Assembly: GCA_016760335.1 (NCBI GenBank)
Contig: CM028669.1
Coordinates: forward strand, 12,334,882 to 12,398,881
Reading direction: 5' to 3'
DNA length: 64,000 bases
Origin: Gastrodia elata
Taxonomy: Eukaryota > Streptophyta > Magnoliopsida > Asparagales > Orchidaceae
Shown here: positions 33,900 to 45,645 of the stretch, in pieces
Numbering within the stretch: the stretch's first letter is position 1
How the letters are laid out: every line of letters starts with the position of its first letter
Position numbers and translations under genes: made by a program
The notes under the pieces: model-generated
Told to the model about the DNA's origin: nothing
What the model saw: only the letters and a program-made list of their open reading frames with translations
Databases searched by the model: none

Positions 33900-35640
33900 T
33901 TTGATGAACAATAAAAATTGAACACTGAACTCCATATAAATAATGTCACCAAATTTTTAAGGCAAAGATCACAACAGCAAGTTCAAGATCATGAACTAGA
34001 TAATTTCTCTCGTGGGGTTTTAATTGACAAGAGGCATAAGCAATTACCTTACCTTCTTGTATTAATACATAACCTAAACCAATACCAGAGGCATCTATGT
34101 ACACTTGATAGTTCAAGCCTTCCTTGGGCAAAACATGTACTTGAGTGGTAGAAAGCGCGTCCTTCAGAGCTTGAAATGCTTCTTCGCATTCAGGACTCCA
34201 AACAAATGGAACGGCTTCTTAAGTTAGCTTAGTCAAAGCTAAGGTGATCTGGGAAAAGCCCTTAACAAACTTCTAATATTCGTGACTGACTTAGGCTGAA
34301 CCCAGTCCTGAATAGCGCTTACCTTGTTTTGCTCTACACGAATACCCTGGGCATCGACTATATGTCCCAAGAATGCAATGGATTTAAGCCAAAATTCACA
34401 TTTAGAGAACTTGGCATACTGTTGATGTTCACATAAAACTTCTAATACTAATCTCAGATGATCTTCATGATCTCTTAAGGTTCGAGAATAAATGAGGATA
34501 TCGTTGATAAAAATGATTACAAATTTGTCTAAATACTGTTTAAGACTCGCTACATCAAATCTATGAAGATTGATGGTGCATTTATGAGTCTGAAAGATAT
34601 CACTAAAAATTTGAAATGACCATAACGAGTATAAAAAACAGTCTTTCCTTCATCATCTTATTTTACTCACAATTGATGATATCCAGACCTGAGGTCAATC
34701 TTAGAGAATATAACAGCTCCCGATAACTAGTCTAATAAATCATCCATTTTAGGCAACAAATATTTATTCTTTAAGGTGACTTTATTTAGTTCCTAGTAAT
34801 CTATGCACATTCGCATAGATCCATCTTTCTTCTTTACAAATAGAACGGGCGCTCCCCAAGCAGATATACTTTGCCTAATAAAGCCTTTATTCAAGAGTTC
34901 TTGCAACTGTTCGTTAAGCTCTTGAAGTTCCTTAGCTGCCATTCTATACTGAGTTTTAGATATGGACTGGGTACTTGGGATTAATTATATAGAGAACTCT
35001 ACTTCTCTAGGAGGAGGTACACCAGGCAAATTTTCTGGGAACATATCGGCGAATTCATTAACTACTTTGCAATCAAAGAGGGGGATACTTTCTTTTGCTT
35101 CACCCATCATAGTGACCAGAAAAGCATCACAACCCTTACGGATTAATTGTTCAACTTTAATAGCATTGATTTACAATAATTGTGTACTGACTTTTTCTAT
35201 AAAGGTTTCAGGCTTGCCTTGGGAATGAAGAGTGACTTTCTTCTTAATGCAGTTTATCACGGAATTATGGTCACTGAGCCAATCCATTCCAAGGATGATA
35301 TCAAAGTTTGCTAGTGGTAGGATAATTAATTTGGAGTCAAACTTCTGACCATTTAATGGGATTTTGACATTACAAAATTTATGAGCACTGAGTTAGGATC
35401 TAGATAGAAGTCCAACACTTAATAATTTTGCTAAATTGTACGAGTGTGGTTTAAGAATGTTGGCAAAATGTTCAGAAATAAACGAATGACTAGCACCAAT
35501 GTCGAATAACACATTGTAGGGCTTGTCATTAAAATATAGAGTGCCTAAATTGTTTATACAAATCACATTAATATCTTGCAATAATTAAGATACAGAAAAT
35601 GCAATTTAAAAAGAAGAAGTTCAGAAGTGTGCACCTGAAA
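33900..35640 (-). pseudogene. pol: CHR2 protease, reverse transcriptase and RNase H
   Basis: In sense order: aspartic protease with VLFDIGASHSFIS (about 35510-35465), where the family's DTG is DIG, and IILGMDWLSDHN. Then reverse transcriptase: LLNKGFIRQSISAWGAPVLFV, MRMCIDY, KIDLRSGYHQL and the catalytic loop FINDILIYS near 34500, with Asn for the first Asp. Next CEFWLKSIAFLGHIVDAQGIRVEQ. RNase H is open at 34131-33946: VYIDASGIGLGYVLIQEGKVIAYAS, ERNYLVHDLELAVVIFALKIW. Stops and frameshifts occur throughout. Compared with CHR1 the RNase H segment is intact; the ATH1 insertion point in CHR1 corresponds to the LELAV motif here. Confidence 0.93.
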
Positions 35641-36865
35641 CCACAGTATTGTCTTCTACGACTTCTAGAGGTGTTAAAGCATACACTCACACAGGACCCG
35701 CAGGACAGTTGCTTACCTACATCCTGGGATTGTTCTAGGACTTAGGAGTTGAGGGTTGCTCTCGAGCAACTTCAGATGCAGGGGCTGGCATTATTGCCAA
35801 ACCTGGTTCTCTTCTATTCAGCGGTGTTACTCTGAATACTTGGTTCTTTTGTGATGGTTTAATTTGGACTCCATCCACTATCTCTATGTATGTGCAACGA
35901 TAGAATAAATGGCTTAGATGCCCATAAGTGTAGCACTTATGGCCAAAGTGATAACACTTGCCATAAGGATGAGGTCTATGCCTTTTGAAGGCTTTGATTT
36001 AATTTGATTTGATTTGATAGACCTTTGCTGAGTGAGGTCTATACCTTTTGAAGGCTTCATGCCTATGGGGAGTTGATTGCATCTTTTGCTTGAGATCTCT
36101 TTCTGAGTGATGATGCTCAAGCACCTTTGCTGTCTCTACTAGCTCAAAGAAGATAGTCAGACGGAGTGGAACAATCAGATCTTTCAGTGAATCTCACAGT
36201 CCGCTGAGAAAGCGATGGCACTTAGCCAATTCAGATTGGATCATCTCTAGGCCAATACAAATCAACCTATAAAACTCTCTTTCATATTTACAATAGAACG
36301 ACTTCCTTGCGTCAGCCTCAGAATTGTTTCCGTTATGATAGTCTATGCAGACGGGGGAATGATTTTGACCTTGAATGCCTCTACGAATTCATCGCAAAGG
36401 ATGTCTTCAAGTTCATAATCAACGAATCTGCTATTTTGAACCTCGTCCCACCAATATTCTGCCTCAGCATGGAACAGATGTTTCATGAGACGGACAACTT
36501 CTGAATTTGGGATTTTTAGACTCATTAGATCCTTTTCGATAGTTTTTCGCCAGTCGGCTATGTCCATTGGAGATTAATTTCCACTGAAGGTGAAAGGCCT
36601 TAATCTTAAGAAGTTGTGGAAAATACCATCCATAGAATAATGGGAAGGAAATAGGTTTTGCTGAACAGGGATAGTAGGAACAGTAATAGCAGCAGCTAGC
36701 ACTAAGCGATCAGACATCATCTTATACAAGGCCAATGCTTGTTGGGACTAATTCTCCTAACAAGGTTGCCACCATTGCTTGAAGATGAGCTATTTCATTA
36801 GAAGAACTGCTCGAAGCAACAGCAGTTTTGATAGGTGTAGCTGCGGGAGGTGATCCGGGATCCAT
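35641..36865 (-). pseudogene. gag: CHR2 gag
   Basis: The start is chosen at 36865 (MDPGSPPAATP), the first Met after the leader and ahead of the conserved region. A stop and frameshift appear after about 43 codons. The capsid is readable at 36567-36343: MDIADWRKTIEKDLMSL, AEAEYWWDEVQNSR, DILCDEFVEAFKVK, the conserved WWD/DEFVEAF signature of chromovirus Gag. Toward the end a single degraded zinc-knuckle region (KCYTYGHLSHLFYRC near 35950-35900) has a tyrosine in place of one cysteine, followed by a proline-rich linker into protease. The plus-strand frame at 36307-36504 is a shadow. Confidence 0.88.
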
Positions 36866-37676
36866 TCTATTTGAGCAATACAAAGCTAGATTTTAGAATC
36901 ATTCTAGGAAAGACAATAATTAAATCTCTAATAGATGCCAAAAATTCTCATTACTTTTGAAATGAATATTTACATAAGATTCAGAAAAATGCCAAAATTG
37001 TCATACTACTAAAATCATTTAAGCAACAAGAAATGACAATTACTCTAACTAACACTCAGACATCCTTAATGTACTCTGCCCTAAATGTAACACAAAAATC
37101 TTCAAAGGTCACTTCTTGGCGCTTTCATTTGCATTTCTGTTCGAGCTTCTTGATGGTATCGTACCACCAGACTCCCGCATAGTCCAGCATCTGATCTGTC
37201 ACAATGTTAACCAAGAGGGACTCTAGACACTCTATGTGCCTCAGGACTGACTCTACTCAGCTCAACCATTTCTATGCGTAGATAGAAAAGTCAAGCCCTC
37301 GGTACGCTGACTGATGCAGAAGCTTGTCCAAGGCTAAGTTCCTTATTTTGAAACTCCTTTGAGCTGCCATTTGCTCTCTTGTCTCCACTTGAAGCAATAG
37401 CTCCAAGCCAACTTGAAAGCATGCATATAATATTCCAAGTCAGGCTCTCCATGATCCATTTGATCATAATAGCATAATGTACTAGTTTTTTTATCAACTA
37501 GAGATGACTAGATTTTTTTTTTTTTCTTTAGGATATAAGTATTTTCATTCTACATTTTTCAAAGAGTTACCAATAGTACTATGTTACGGATATTATATTT
37601 TGATGTTTGCACTTCAGAAGAACAGTCCATTAGGTAGAAAAAAATCACAGATCCCATTCTGACACCTTATGGTGTT
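36866..37676 (-). other. CHR2 untranslated leader
   Basis: Non-coding sequence between the primer-binding site and gag. It contains a poly-T run on the plus strand (37511-37525). The frame at 37291-37497 has no recognisable domain. Confidence 0.6.
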
Positions 37677-37687
37677 CTCTGATACCA
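37677..37687 (-). promoter_or_regulatory. CHR2 primer-binding site, initiator Met-tRNA type
   Basis: On the minus strand TGGTATCAGAG begins two bases after the LTR end (GGCCTAACA). This is the standard site complementary to the plant initiator methionine tRNA 3' end, usual for chromoviruses. Confidence 0.9.
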
Positions 37688-37689
37688 AC

Positions 37690-40600
37690 TGTTAGGCCTC
37701 GTACCCTCTACGACCATACTAAAATTGAGGTTAGCATAATCATAAGGAGTACAGTGCTCCAACTGTGGAAAATCCCCAATCTAAGTAGAGTCAAGTTAGA
37801 CCCAACCTACCTTAAGCAGAGGACTTATCACCTAGAATTATGAATATACATCAACATATTAAAGTAGCAGAAGCAAAAAATAGTATAACATAACATTCAC
37901 ATCACAGCTAGTATATATAAGTAAATCCAATAGTAACTCTACTCAAAGTGCAAAAAGTAAATACATCCAGATTAATTATTATAGACTGAAAGTTTAAAAG
38001 AAAGATAAGATCTCTCAAGCTCACAGCAAAAAAGCAAAATTTATCTAAGCGGCCACAGGAATGTCCTCCTCCTGTGCTAGCTCCTCTTCTGCAAAACCAC
38101 CAACAAACAACTCCAAATCTAACATTTGTCAGTATCACAAATGCCAGGGCCTCAACCAACAAAAGATAATAGTTATAGTTAGACAAATTGTCTAAGTATA
38201 TTTTAAGCTGATTTAAGTGAACTGAATATTTAAATATATCACATTAACAACTTTAAACATGCAAGCTATATAAGGTGCATTAAGCTATAAAAGAAAAGAT
38301 AGCTATAAACATTACATTTATAACTGAACAACAAGTATGTAAAGGAACATACAAAAACATGAAACTAGGCAAGGTGAGGCTGAAGAGAAAAAATAATAGC
38401 AAGTACTGAAGAACTCATCCTAACATGCTTATGATCACATGAATATATGCTGGTTTCACAAAAAGTAAATTATAATGAAACATGCTGAAATAACATTCAA
38501 AAATTAGCATCATAAATGTGAAAATATTTAATAACTACTCAATCAGAACATATATACAAGCATGCAGATTTAATATATAAGAAGGCCACTGAAGCATGTG
38601 GTAAGGCAAGCTAAGTACAGAAATAAGCTAAAAGTAAAACCACTGAAGCATGCGGCAAAGCAATTTAAAACACTGAAAAGTAAGGCCACTGAAGCATGTG
38701 GCAAAGCAAAACACAACACTAAACTGAATTGAAGTAAAAGTATGTGTAAGCATAGTACTGCCATAATAGTAACATGCCATACAAGGCCTCTGAACAGAAA
38801 GTTCAACAGGTATCCATCCTAGACATGATCAGAGCTAGGTCCGAGTTGAACTTGTAGAATAAGACATGTATCCATCCTAGCCAATCATTAGGATAGGTCT
38901 GAGTCTATTCTATAATAAAAACTAGAACCGAGGAGGCAGGCTAAGATAGGACATACCCTACTGAACTGAATGCGCTGAAAGAATTGAATGTTATGCTTTT
39001 CAAATACTAACTTAGGATGAATTTTCCATATCCTAAGTTTTCCTATTATGCTCATGGGATAAGGCTCAATATTCAAGGTGTGTAGAGCAATCAAAGTCAA
39101 AGTAAGCAAGAGACTCAACTAGACTTATGTGATATTTGTTGTTGTCTAATTTATCCACATCTAACTATTCTGAAAAAAATACATGTTTAGGATCTCCAAT
39201 ATCCAGCTATCGAGTATAATCCTAGATTTACGACCTTCATGTTAACATTAGAACTTAATGAGTTCTAACTCATAATCAAGTGATGATTATAAGGTTAAAG
39301 TAAATGACATAATGACTTAATTGTTATTATTTTTCTCACTTAACCCAAATCTAGAATAAGTAATTCAAGATTAAGGATTCTAGACTTAAACTCCATATTT
39401 GTGGTTCAAATCCTGAATCCAAGGGGATATCTAATTTAGGATCTAGGGTTCACACTCAAACAAAATCTAAAGGTACATAATCTTATAGGCTGAAGGATTT
39501 AGAAACTAAGATCTTAATGAAAAGTTATTCTAAAGTTATAAGATAAAATAATCAATCAAGAAATAGGAATCTAAAATCTATATCCAATTCTTAGAATAAT
39601 TATATTATTCCATGGATTGAATCAATCCTACACCCATAAGGAGGTCTCAAAAAGATTAAACAGTAAATCAATTAAGAATTCCAAAAGAAGGTAATTCAAT
39701 TAACTCAGATGATCTAAAGTCTAAGATCTAAGATCAAAGATCTATGGTTGATCACCTTAGATCTAAGCTAAAAACTAGACTTATAATTTTAAAAGAATAG
39801 TTCATTAGGACTATAGTTTATGAATAATATTTGGTAAGATAGTTAGGATAAGAAACTTTAGCTATAGCATTGATAAAGCTAATTCTTTTATGAAGGGTTT
39901 TAAGACCACTTAAGATCATAAGAGCTTACTTGAAGATTTTAGAACTTAAGCAATAGGATTCATTCATGAGGTGATGAAGCTTAGCAATTGAGGTTAATAT
40001 CATTTATTACTGGTTATAATCACTTCTCTTGAGTTTTTTAGGGTTAAGGGTACTTTAACCATATTCTAGTCAAAATGATCAAAATACCCTCCTTAAGACT
40101 AAAATTGGGAAATTAGGGTTTGATCAATTAAATTGATTCAAATCTATCCTAATGAGCTTTATACTAATTAATAAAGTGGAATGAACACTTAACCTAAGAT
40201 TTGGTAACATTACTAGCTTAATTATCACTAATTACACCTTAAGGCCAATTAAGGTGATTAAGGGAAATAAGGCATACTAGGATGATCCAAATATATTTAC
40301 TACTATACTTAATAAGGCACTAAAAACTATATTCACCAAACTTAAATACTAATCCATAGCTTAATTCACTAATCCCATATCAGGGTAATTAAGGGGAGAT
40401 TAACAAATTTAATGCACCTAATTCATTTTTAAGGGTCTCATAAAAGATCTCTATGGTCTACATAAAATTAAAGATCTCTATGGTCTCATGAACAATCAGA
40501 TACCTTAATCAATATTTTTGAACATTAAATGAATTAATTATGATTTAAATGAAAATAGAGAAAGATTAGGCAATTAAATAAAATCTAACCATTAGATCTT

Positions 40601-42627
40601 AGATTTATTTTATATTATTATTCCTTGCATTTTTTTGATTAAAATAATATATTGGATAATACTATTTGGATAAGTATAACTAAAGTTATTTAATTAATTT
40701 ATTCTATATTTTTATTTAAATCCAAACCATAGGGAATTTATTTATCAATTATTTAACATAAGAATTATAATTCCATAATTCATTTATTTAACTGCGGCCC
40801 AAAATTAAATCGCACGGGTCGGGGTTAGACACGGCCCGGCACTATGGATCGTCCCAGCAGGTAATTCCTCTAATGCTCAATCCTCTAAAGTTAGCTTCAG
40901 ACGCCTAATTCTCCGCGCATGAGCCAATCCACGCCTGGATCTCGATGGCTTCACCATCAGTGGCGCAAGACACATCGAATGAACTATAAAAGCCCTCTCT
41001 GGAACATCCTAGATCGATGGAGTGCTACTCGACTGAGGCGACTTCTAAGGCACACTTGTGAGTGAATTCTCCTCATAGAGCCAATGACATGAGAAAAGAT
41101 CTATTCCTACACATTAAGAGGCCAAAGGAGAATCGATTGGGCCACTTGACTAGTCCCTAGAATGGAGGGGTCACTGGGGTGCTACTCGCAGCATTTTACA
41201 GACGTAAGCTCACAATGAGTCGATCGATTCCAGTCGAATCGATCAATCTGATCAAGCCCAATGATTTCTATGGGTCAAAAATTACTCCTAATGGGATTTA
41301 GATTTCGAAATGGGACGCAATGCCTTGGGAAAATGCTGTGAACCAATGACTTAAGGATCGACTGTCAGTACACATTCTGACGGAGTTACACTATCTGGTC
41401 CACTGCCAGTCCCTACCAGAAGTCCTTAATTCCTATTGGGGAGCTAAGGTAAGGTCCTATCACAGCATCTAGGGTGAAAGAGCCATGAGTCGAGCTGAAA
41501 CCAGCTCGACAGAAAAAAGGGGATAGGGGCTGTACCTAAGCTGAGAAGGAGAGATAATGAGTCACACACATCAAGGAGCATTGGGGTACTTGAACACCAA
41601 ACCTTGCCCACTATCAGCGGTTCTAGCTACAGGTTTAGCCAAGATTGCCAAGGACTTCACGAGGACTGCAACTGGGAATTTAGGGGATCACAGTGAGCAA
41701 AGGGGCTCACTGTGATTCCCAGGAGGTATTTATAGAACGAGGGAGAGTCTAGGGGTGGTGCTGAGGTCAGGAGCCAGGGCTCAGGCTTGGCACGAGATGT
41801 CTCCACAGCCCGGCCTTAATGGGGTTCCTCCCTAGCCTCCAGGTTGCCAAGGCAGCTAGGCCAGAAATGGCAAGTTCCTAACGGTCTAGGTGACCTAACA
41901 AGGGGAGTGGCATACAAAGCCGACGTGGATGGTATGATCAAATTTTTGCTGTCGAGGAAGGATCGCGGTGAGAAGGAAAATGAATATCACTCGGGTGGGC
42001 TCGACCATCTGATCTGCGAAGCCGTTGGCATTGAACTATCTGATGCAGCTCCCATATAACAGAACTGCGGGTGAGATCTCGATTGTTGGATACACGTTGA
42101 TGTTCTGATGCTCCATATTAGATAGTAGCGCGATTAATCCTACCATTGTATAGAGGCACAGAGATGCGTGCTAATGTATCCGTTCGATGGTTACGCTGCC
42201 TCGCTGTCGGGACCCCATATCAAATCTGTCGCAGTTCCGACAGAAAATCCCATGGCTAAATAATAAAATTAATATGTTAAATTATTATTTTAAATCCTTT
42301 AATAATTAATTAATAATTACAATAATTTTTAAATTCAATTTAGGACCAAATGAGCTCTAAAAATTTAAAAAAATTTAGCTTTAGCTGATTAAGGCATGAG
42401 GAATTCTAAAATGAACTCAGATTTTAATTTGGAGAATAAATTAATTTATGTATTTTTCAGGATCCAAAAATAGGCAAAAATACAAAAATTCTCAATTTAG
42501 CTCTAATTGATCCCATGCTTCTCGGGTTAGGTTTAAATGACCCATTGAGTCTAACAGAATCAAAATTAGAGCTTAGCTTAGCTTAATAAATCTAAATTTG
42601 GCTAAGGTAATAACTAGGGTTGTTACA
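37690..42627 (-). mobile_element. CHR2 5' LTR (4938 bp)
   Basis: On the plus strand it runs TGTTAGGCCTCG to GGGTTGTTACA. It contains the minisatellite (38584-38710), an AT-rich central part (39118-40780) and a GC-richer U3 zone (40790-42260) with GTCGATCGATTCC-type GATCGA clusters near 41218-41260. It is the longer of the element's two LTRs. In a 138-bp sample at the sense 3' end I count 19 differences from the 3' LTR, but a second sample of about 235 bp gives about 10 per cent. The frame at 41844-42059 is not a gene. Confidence 0.92.
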
Positions 42628-43823
42628 CAATTGCTAGAGGAGAACAAAGTCAAGCTACACTAGGGATCTAAGGGAATGGAAGAGAGGAAGAAGAGGAGAG
42701 ATCTAGAGAACCCCATTGAGGGATGCTCCTAATAAACTCTAAATCTTGCTTTTGATTTCTTTTTAGTGGATCATGAATAGCTCTTCATCCTTGTATGTTT
42801 TACTTCTTATCTCAGCTGTAATGGAAGGCTAGACCCCCTTGGGGAGGGTTGGGCTGAATCTATTGTGATATATAAGGGACTTAAATGAATATTGGAGAAT
42901 TTCCTCAAGCATTGAAATAAAGATCTGTGTTGAATAACTTAATGAGATCCCTAAAAATAATGTTGTGGACTAAATGATAAAAATATGTTAAGTAATTATA
43001 ACTATAAATATTAACACCATAATTAACGTCTTGTGCTCCATAGCTCATTGCTTAGTTTAGTGCTGGACATGCGTGCATTAGTGCTTAGAACTATGTGAGA
43101 AGTTCTAGAGCCTAATCGCACCATGGTCTAAGCTCAACTAAGAAGTCAAAGCATGTGAGCTAAGACCCACTAACGGAGCTCTGTTGCTTTGCATATGTGA
43201 AATGAGGAAGAGGATTTATTAAGAACTCATGGATGATGTGACAAAGTCCATGGAGCCTAATGAAACCATTTCTTTATTTGAATTGCGCATGATGTGCGTG
43301 ATGCACGTTAGTGGAATCAATGCTCATGAGATCGTTTAACTAAAACTGTTATTTTGGCAACCTAGACGTAGGAAAACTAAGCTACCCTAAGTGCGATCTC
43401 ATGAGGATCTTTGTGCTAAAATTGAACCTTAGTGTGTTCATTTCATGCACAAGATTTGAACTTGTAAGAATTAGAGGAAAACTCTTAAGGAATGCAATGT
43501 GCACTTGATTATTTGGCATGGCAATGAAAGAATGAGAAGTGCTTGATAAGTAATTCAACATGAGTCCCCATTAATTCACATGGAGGAAACCCAACTCTCC
43601 TCTCTAAATCAAACAATTTCTTAAATCAGAATTATTGCTTTGTTAACGGAACCAACTAAAAACTAAAATCATACCGCTTAAAAATTATTAAATATAGATA
43701 TACCTTAGTAACAAAATGCACCATTCCCTAAGGACGATAAATCTTGGAACTTACATTCCAAATTATTACTTCAGACCACGTGCACTTGCGTGCAAGCATA
43801 GACGTGTATTCTACAGTCTATCA
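42628..43823 (+). mobile_element. ATH1 3' LTR, right part
   Basis: It resumes with target copy CAATT then GCTAGAGGAGAAC, matching 21958-23147 in the 5' LTR. It ends CTATCA at 43823, followed by the GGCAG target copy of ATH1. Confidence 0.93.
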
Positions 43824-43828
43824 GGCAG
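43824..43828. repeat. ATH1 target-site duplication, right copy (GGCAG)
   Basis: Identical to 21213-21217. CHR1's RNase H resumes immediately after it. Confidence 0.95.
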
Positions 43829-45517
43829 CTGTAATTTTTTCCTTAAATCTAGATACACTAATTGTATGTTGTTAAGTGTGAGTTATTCACTGATCACCAA
43901 AGCCTTAAGTATTAATTAACTTAGGTTAAATTGTAGGTAGAGAAGGTGGTTAGAGCTTATTAGTGATTACGGCTTAAAAGTTCAATATCATCTTGGAAAT
44001 GTGAATGTCGTGGAAGACGCATTGAGTAGAAAGATAGCTTTGTTTTCCTCTTTAAATGATAGGGCTTTAGTAGAAGAATTTCTTAAGCACAAGATTGAGC
44101 CAATCAAAACATCTTAGTTAGGAGCTTTGTTGGTAGAAAGTGAAGTTGAAGCATCCTTGAAGAGTAGGATTCTGGCAGCTCAAAAGAAGGACTAGGAGTA
44201 TGATAAGTTGAAGGCTAAAATAGACAATGGTAAGAAATCTGAGTTGCAGTTAAAAGGTAAAGAATCTATGCTCTAAGGAGAAGTTTGCGGGTTCCTAAAA
44301 AGCTTTAATTAAATATATTAGTTGAAGAATACAAGTGTTATCTTAGAAATAGCAAAACTTATCATGATCTCATAATAACTTTCTAGTGGCCAGAAACTTT
44401 TGTGTCTAAGTTCCATTCATGCTGCTTGGTGAATGTAAAGCATCAGAGGCCAGGTGGACTTTTGAAATATTTAGAAATCCTTGAAGAGAAGAGAAAGATA
44501 TTTGTATGGATTATGTCATGGGTTTTTCCAAACATAGATCATATACTAAAGCAATCTGGGTCGTTGTAGATAGGCTAAGAAAATCATCTCACTCATACCT
44601 AATAGTTAGACTGATTCTATTGAGAAGCTGACTAGGTTGTACGTAAAAGAAGTTATCCGTCTTCATGGAACACCTAAGATAATTATCTCAAATCAGGATA
44701 GTAGATTCACTTCTTGCTTATGGCAAGCAGTTTAGCAAGATTTGGAAACTAACTTAGACATAAGCATAGCCTTCCCTCCTCAAACAGATGGGTAGACTGA
44801 AAAGGGTGAATCAAAAACTTAAAGATCTGCTGCACTTATGTGTGCTAGATTTTGGTGGAATCTGAGAGGAGCACCTAGCTCTGATTAAATTTACATACAA
44901 TAGTTATTTTCAAGCTAATGTAGGTATGGCAGCATATGAGGTGTTGTAAGGCAAAAAGTGTAACAGCTGCTTGCTTGGACTGATGTTTGATATGTTCAAT
45001 TGTTTAGATCTGAGTCAGTAGAAGAGACAAATAAGAAAATCCAATTAATTAAGTAAAGATTATTGGAAGCTCATGATAGATAGAAAAAATATCATGATGC
45101 TCACCATCATCCACTAAAATTTATAGTTGGAGATAGACTTTATCTTAAAGTAAGTACAATGAGAGGGATCCCAAGATTTGGTGTTTCTAATAAATTGAGC
45201 CCCATATGTGTTGGATCGTTTGAAGTAATTGTGAAAGTTGGAACGTCGGCATATCGCTTGAATTTACCTGAAGAATTTATAGTCGTACAGATGTTTTTCC
45301 ATGTGTCTTCATTAAAAATATTTCTGTTAGACCCTAATCAACAAATTCAGATTCATACAGTAAAGTTGCTAAGCCCATCAAGATTTTTGGGAAAGATATC
45401 AAGCAATTGAGGAACCGTAGTATTCCTATGGTAAAATTTCACTGGCACAATCAATCAGCTAAAGAAGCCATGTGGGAGAAAGAAGAGAATATGCGGAAGA
45501 AATTTTTTCTTAACTAG
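43829..45517 (+). pseudogene. pol: CHR1 end of RNase H, integrase and chromodomain-like tail
   Basis: It picks up RNase H where 21217 stopped (VIFSLN, then CELFTDHQSLK) and ends the domain with ISDYGLKVQYHLGNVN and VVEDALSRK. Integrase follows in many broken frames: CMDYVMGFSKH with the first Asp, IISNQDSRFTSCLW with Asn in place of the second Asp, and a damaged Glu region (ERVNQKLKDLL-like). The C-terminal domain is open at 45159-45410 (KLSPICVGSFEVIVKVG, AYRLNLPEEF). The tail is a readable chromodomain-like stretch, MVKFHWHNQSAKEAMWEK from 45428 to the stop at 45515-45517. The chromodomain-like end supports the chromovirus assignment. With 20266-21217 this is the surviving part of CHR1 pol. 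Confidence 0.92.
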
Positions 45518-45596
45518 GTATTCTTGTGATCTTTGGATTTCAATTATTGGTTGTCTTAATCTATAAATTCTTAAGGGCGTCAAGGATGACATCTAT

Positions 45597-45612
45597 TTTA
45601 AAAGGGGGAGTC
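45597..45612 (+). promoter_or_regulatory. CHR1 polypurine tract
   Basis: TTTAAAAGGGGGAGTC sits 80 bp after the pol stop and immediately before the degraded LTR start TATACAACCC. It matches the purine tracts of CHR2 and CHR3. Confidence 0.85.
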
Positions 45613-45645
45613 TATACAACCCATGGATGATAGTCATTACTTATT
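45613..45645 (+). mobile_element. CHR1 3' LTR, first 33 bp
   Basis: TATACAACCCATGGATGATAG corresponds to the family start TGTAATAACCC. The LTR is interrupted after TTATT (45641-45645) by an antisense solo LTR and resumes at 50270. Confidence 0.85.

Larger units (their letters stand above)
29540..42627 (-). mobile_element. CHR2: complete two-LTR chromovirus (Ty3/gypsy, Tekay/Del-like), minus strand
   Basis: It is inserted in the ATH1 3' LTR with flanks CTATT (29535-29539) and CAATT (42628-42632), one mismatch. In sense order: 5' LTR 42627-37690, Met-tRNA-type primer-binding site 37687-37677, leader, gag from 36865, protease, reverse transcriptase, RNase H, integrase, chromodomain-like end near 32240, polypurine tract 32127-32114, 3' LTR 32113-29540. 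The total is 13.1 kb. The 3' LTR has lost two segments present in the 5' LTR. All frames are broken. The domain order, primer type and chromodomain-like tail define a chromovirus. Confidence 0.94.
21218..43823 (+). mobile_element. ATH1: Athila-like Ty3/gypsy retrotransposon carrying a nested chromovirus
   Basis: This is a complete insertion with 5' LTR 21218-23147 (1930 bp), tRNA-Asp-type primer-binding site, gag, protease, reverse transcriptase, integrase, long 3' untranslated region, polypurine tract and a 3' LTR split by CHR2 (28796-29539 plus 42628-43823, about 1935 bp once the CHR2 duplication is removed). Without CHR2 it is about 9.5 kb. RNase H is deleted and all reading frames are broken. 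In a 115-bp sample (22335-22449 against the 3' LTR) I count 9 differences between the LTRs, so the insertion is not recent. Confidence 0.93.

Noticed and set aside
29540..42627. CHR2 looking as old as, or older than, its host ATH1 by LTR divergence
   Set aside because: My small samples give about 8-10 per cent for ATH1 and 10-14 per cent for CHR2. They overlap and are too short, so no paradox is claimed; full alignments are needed.
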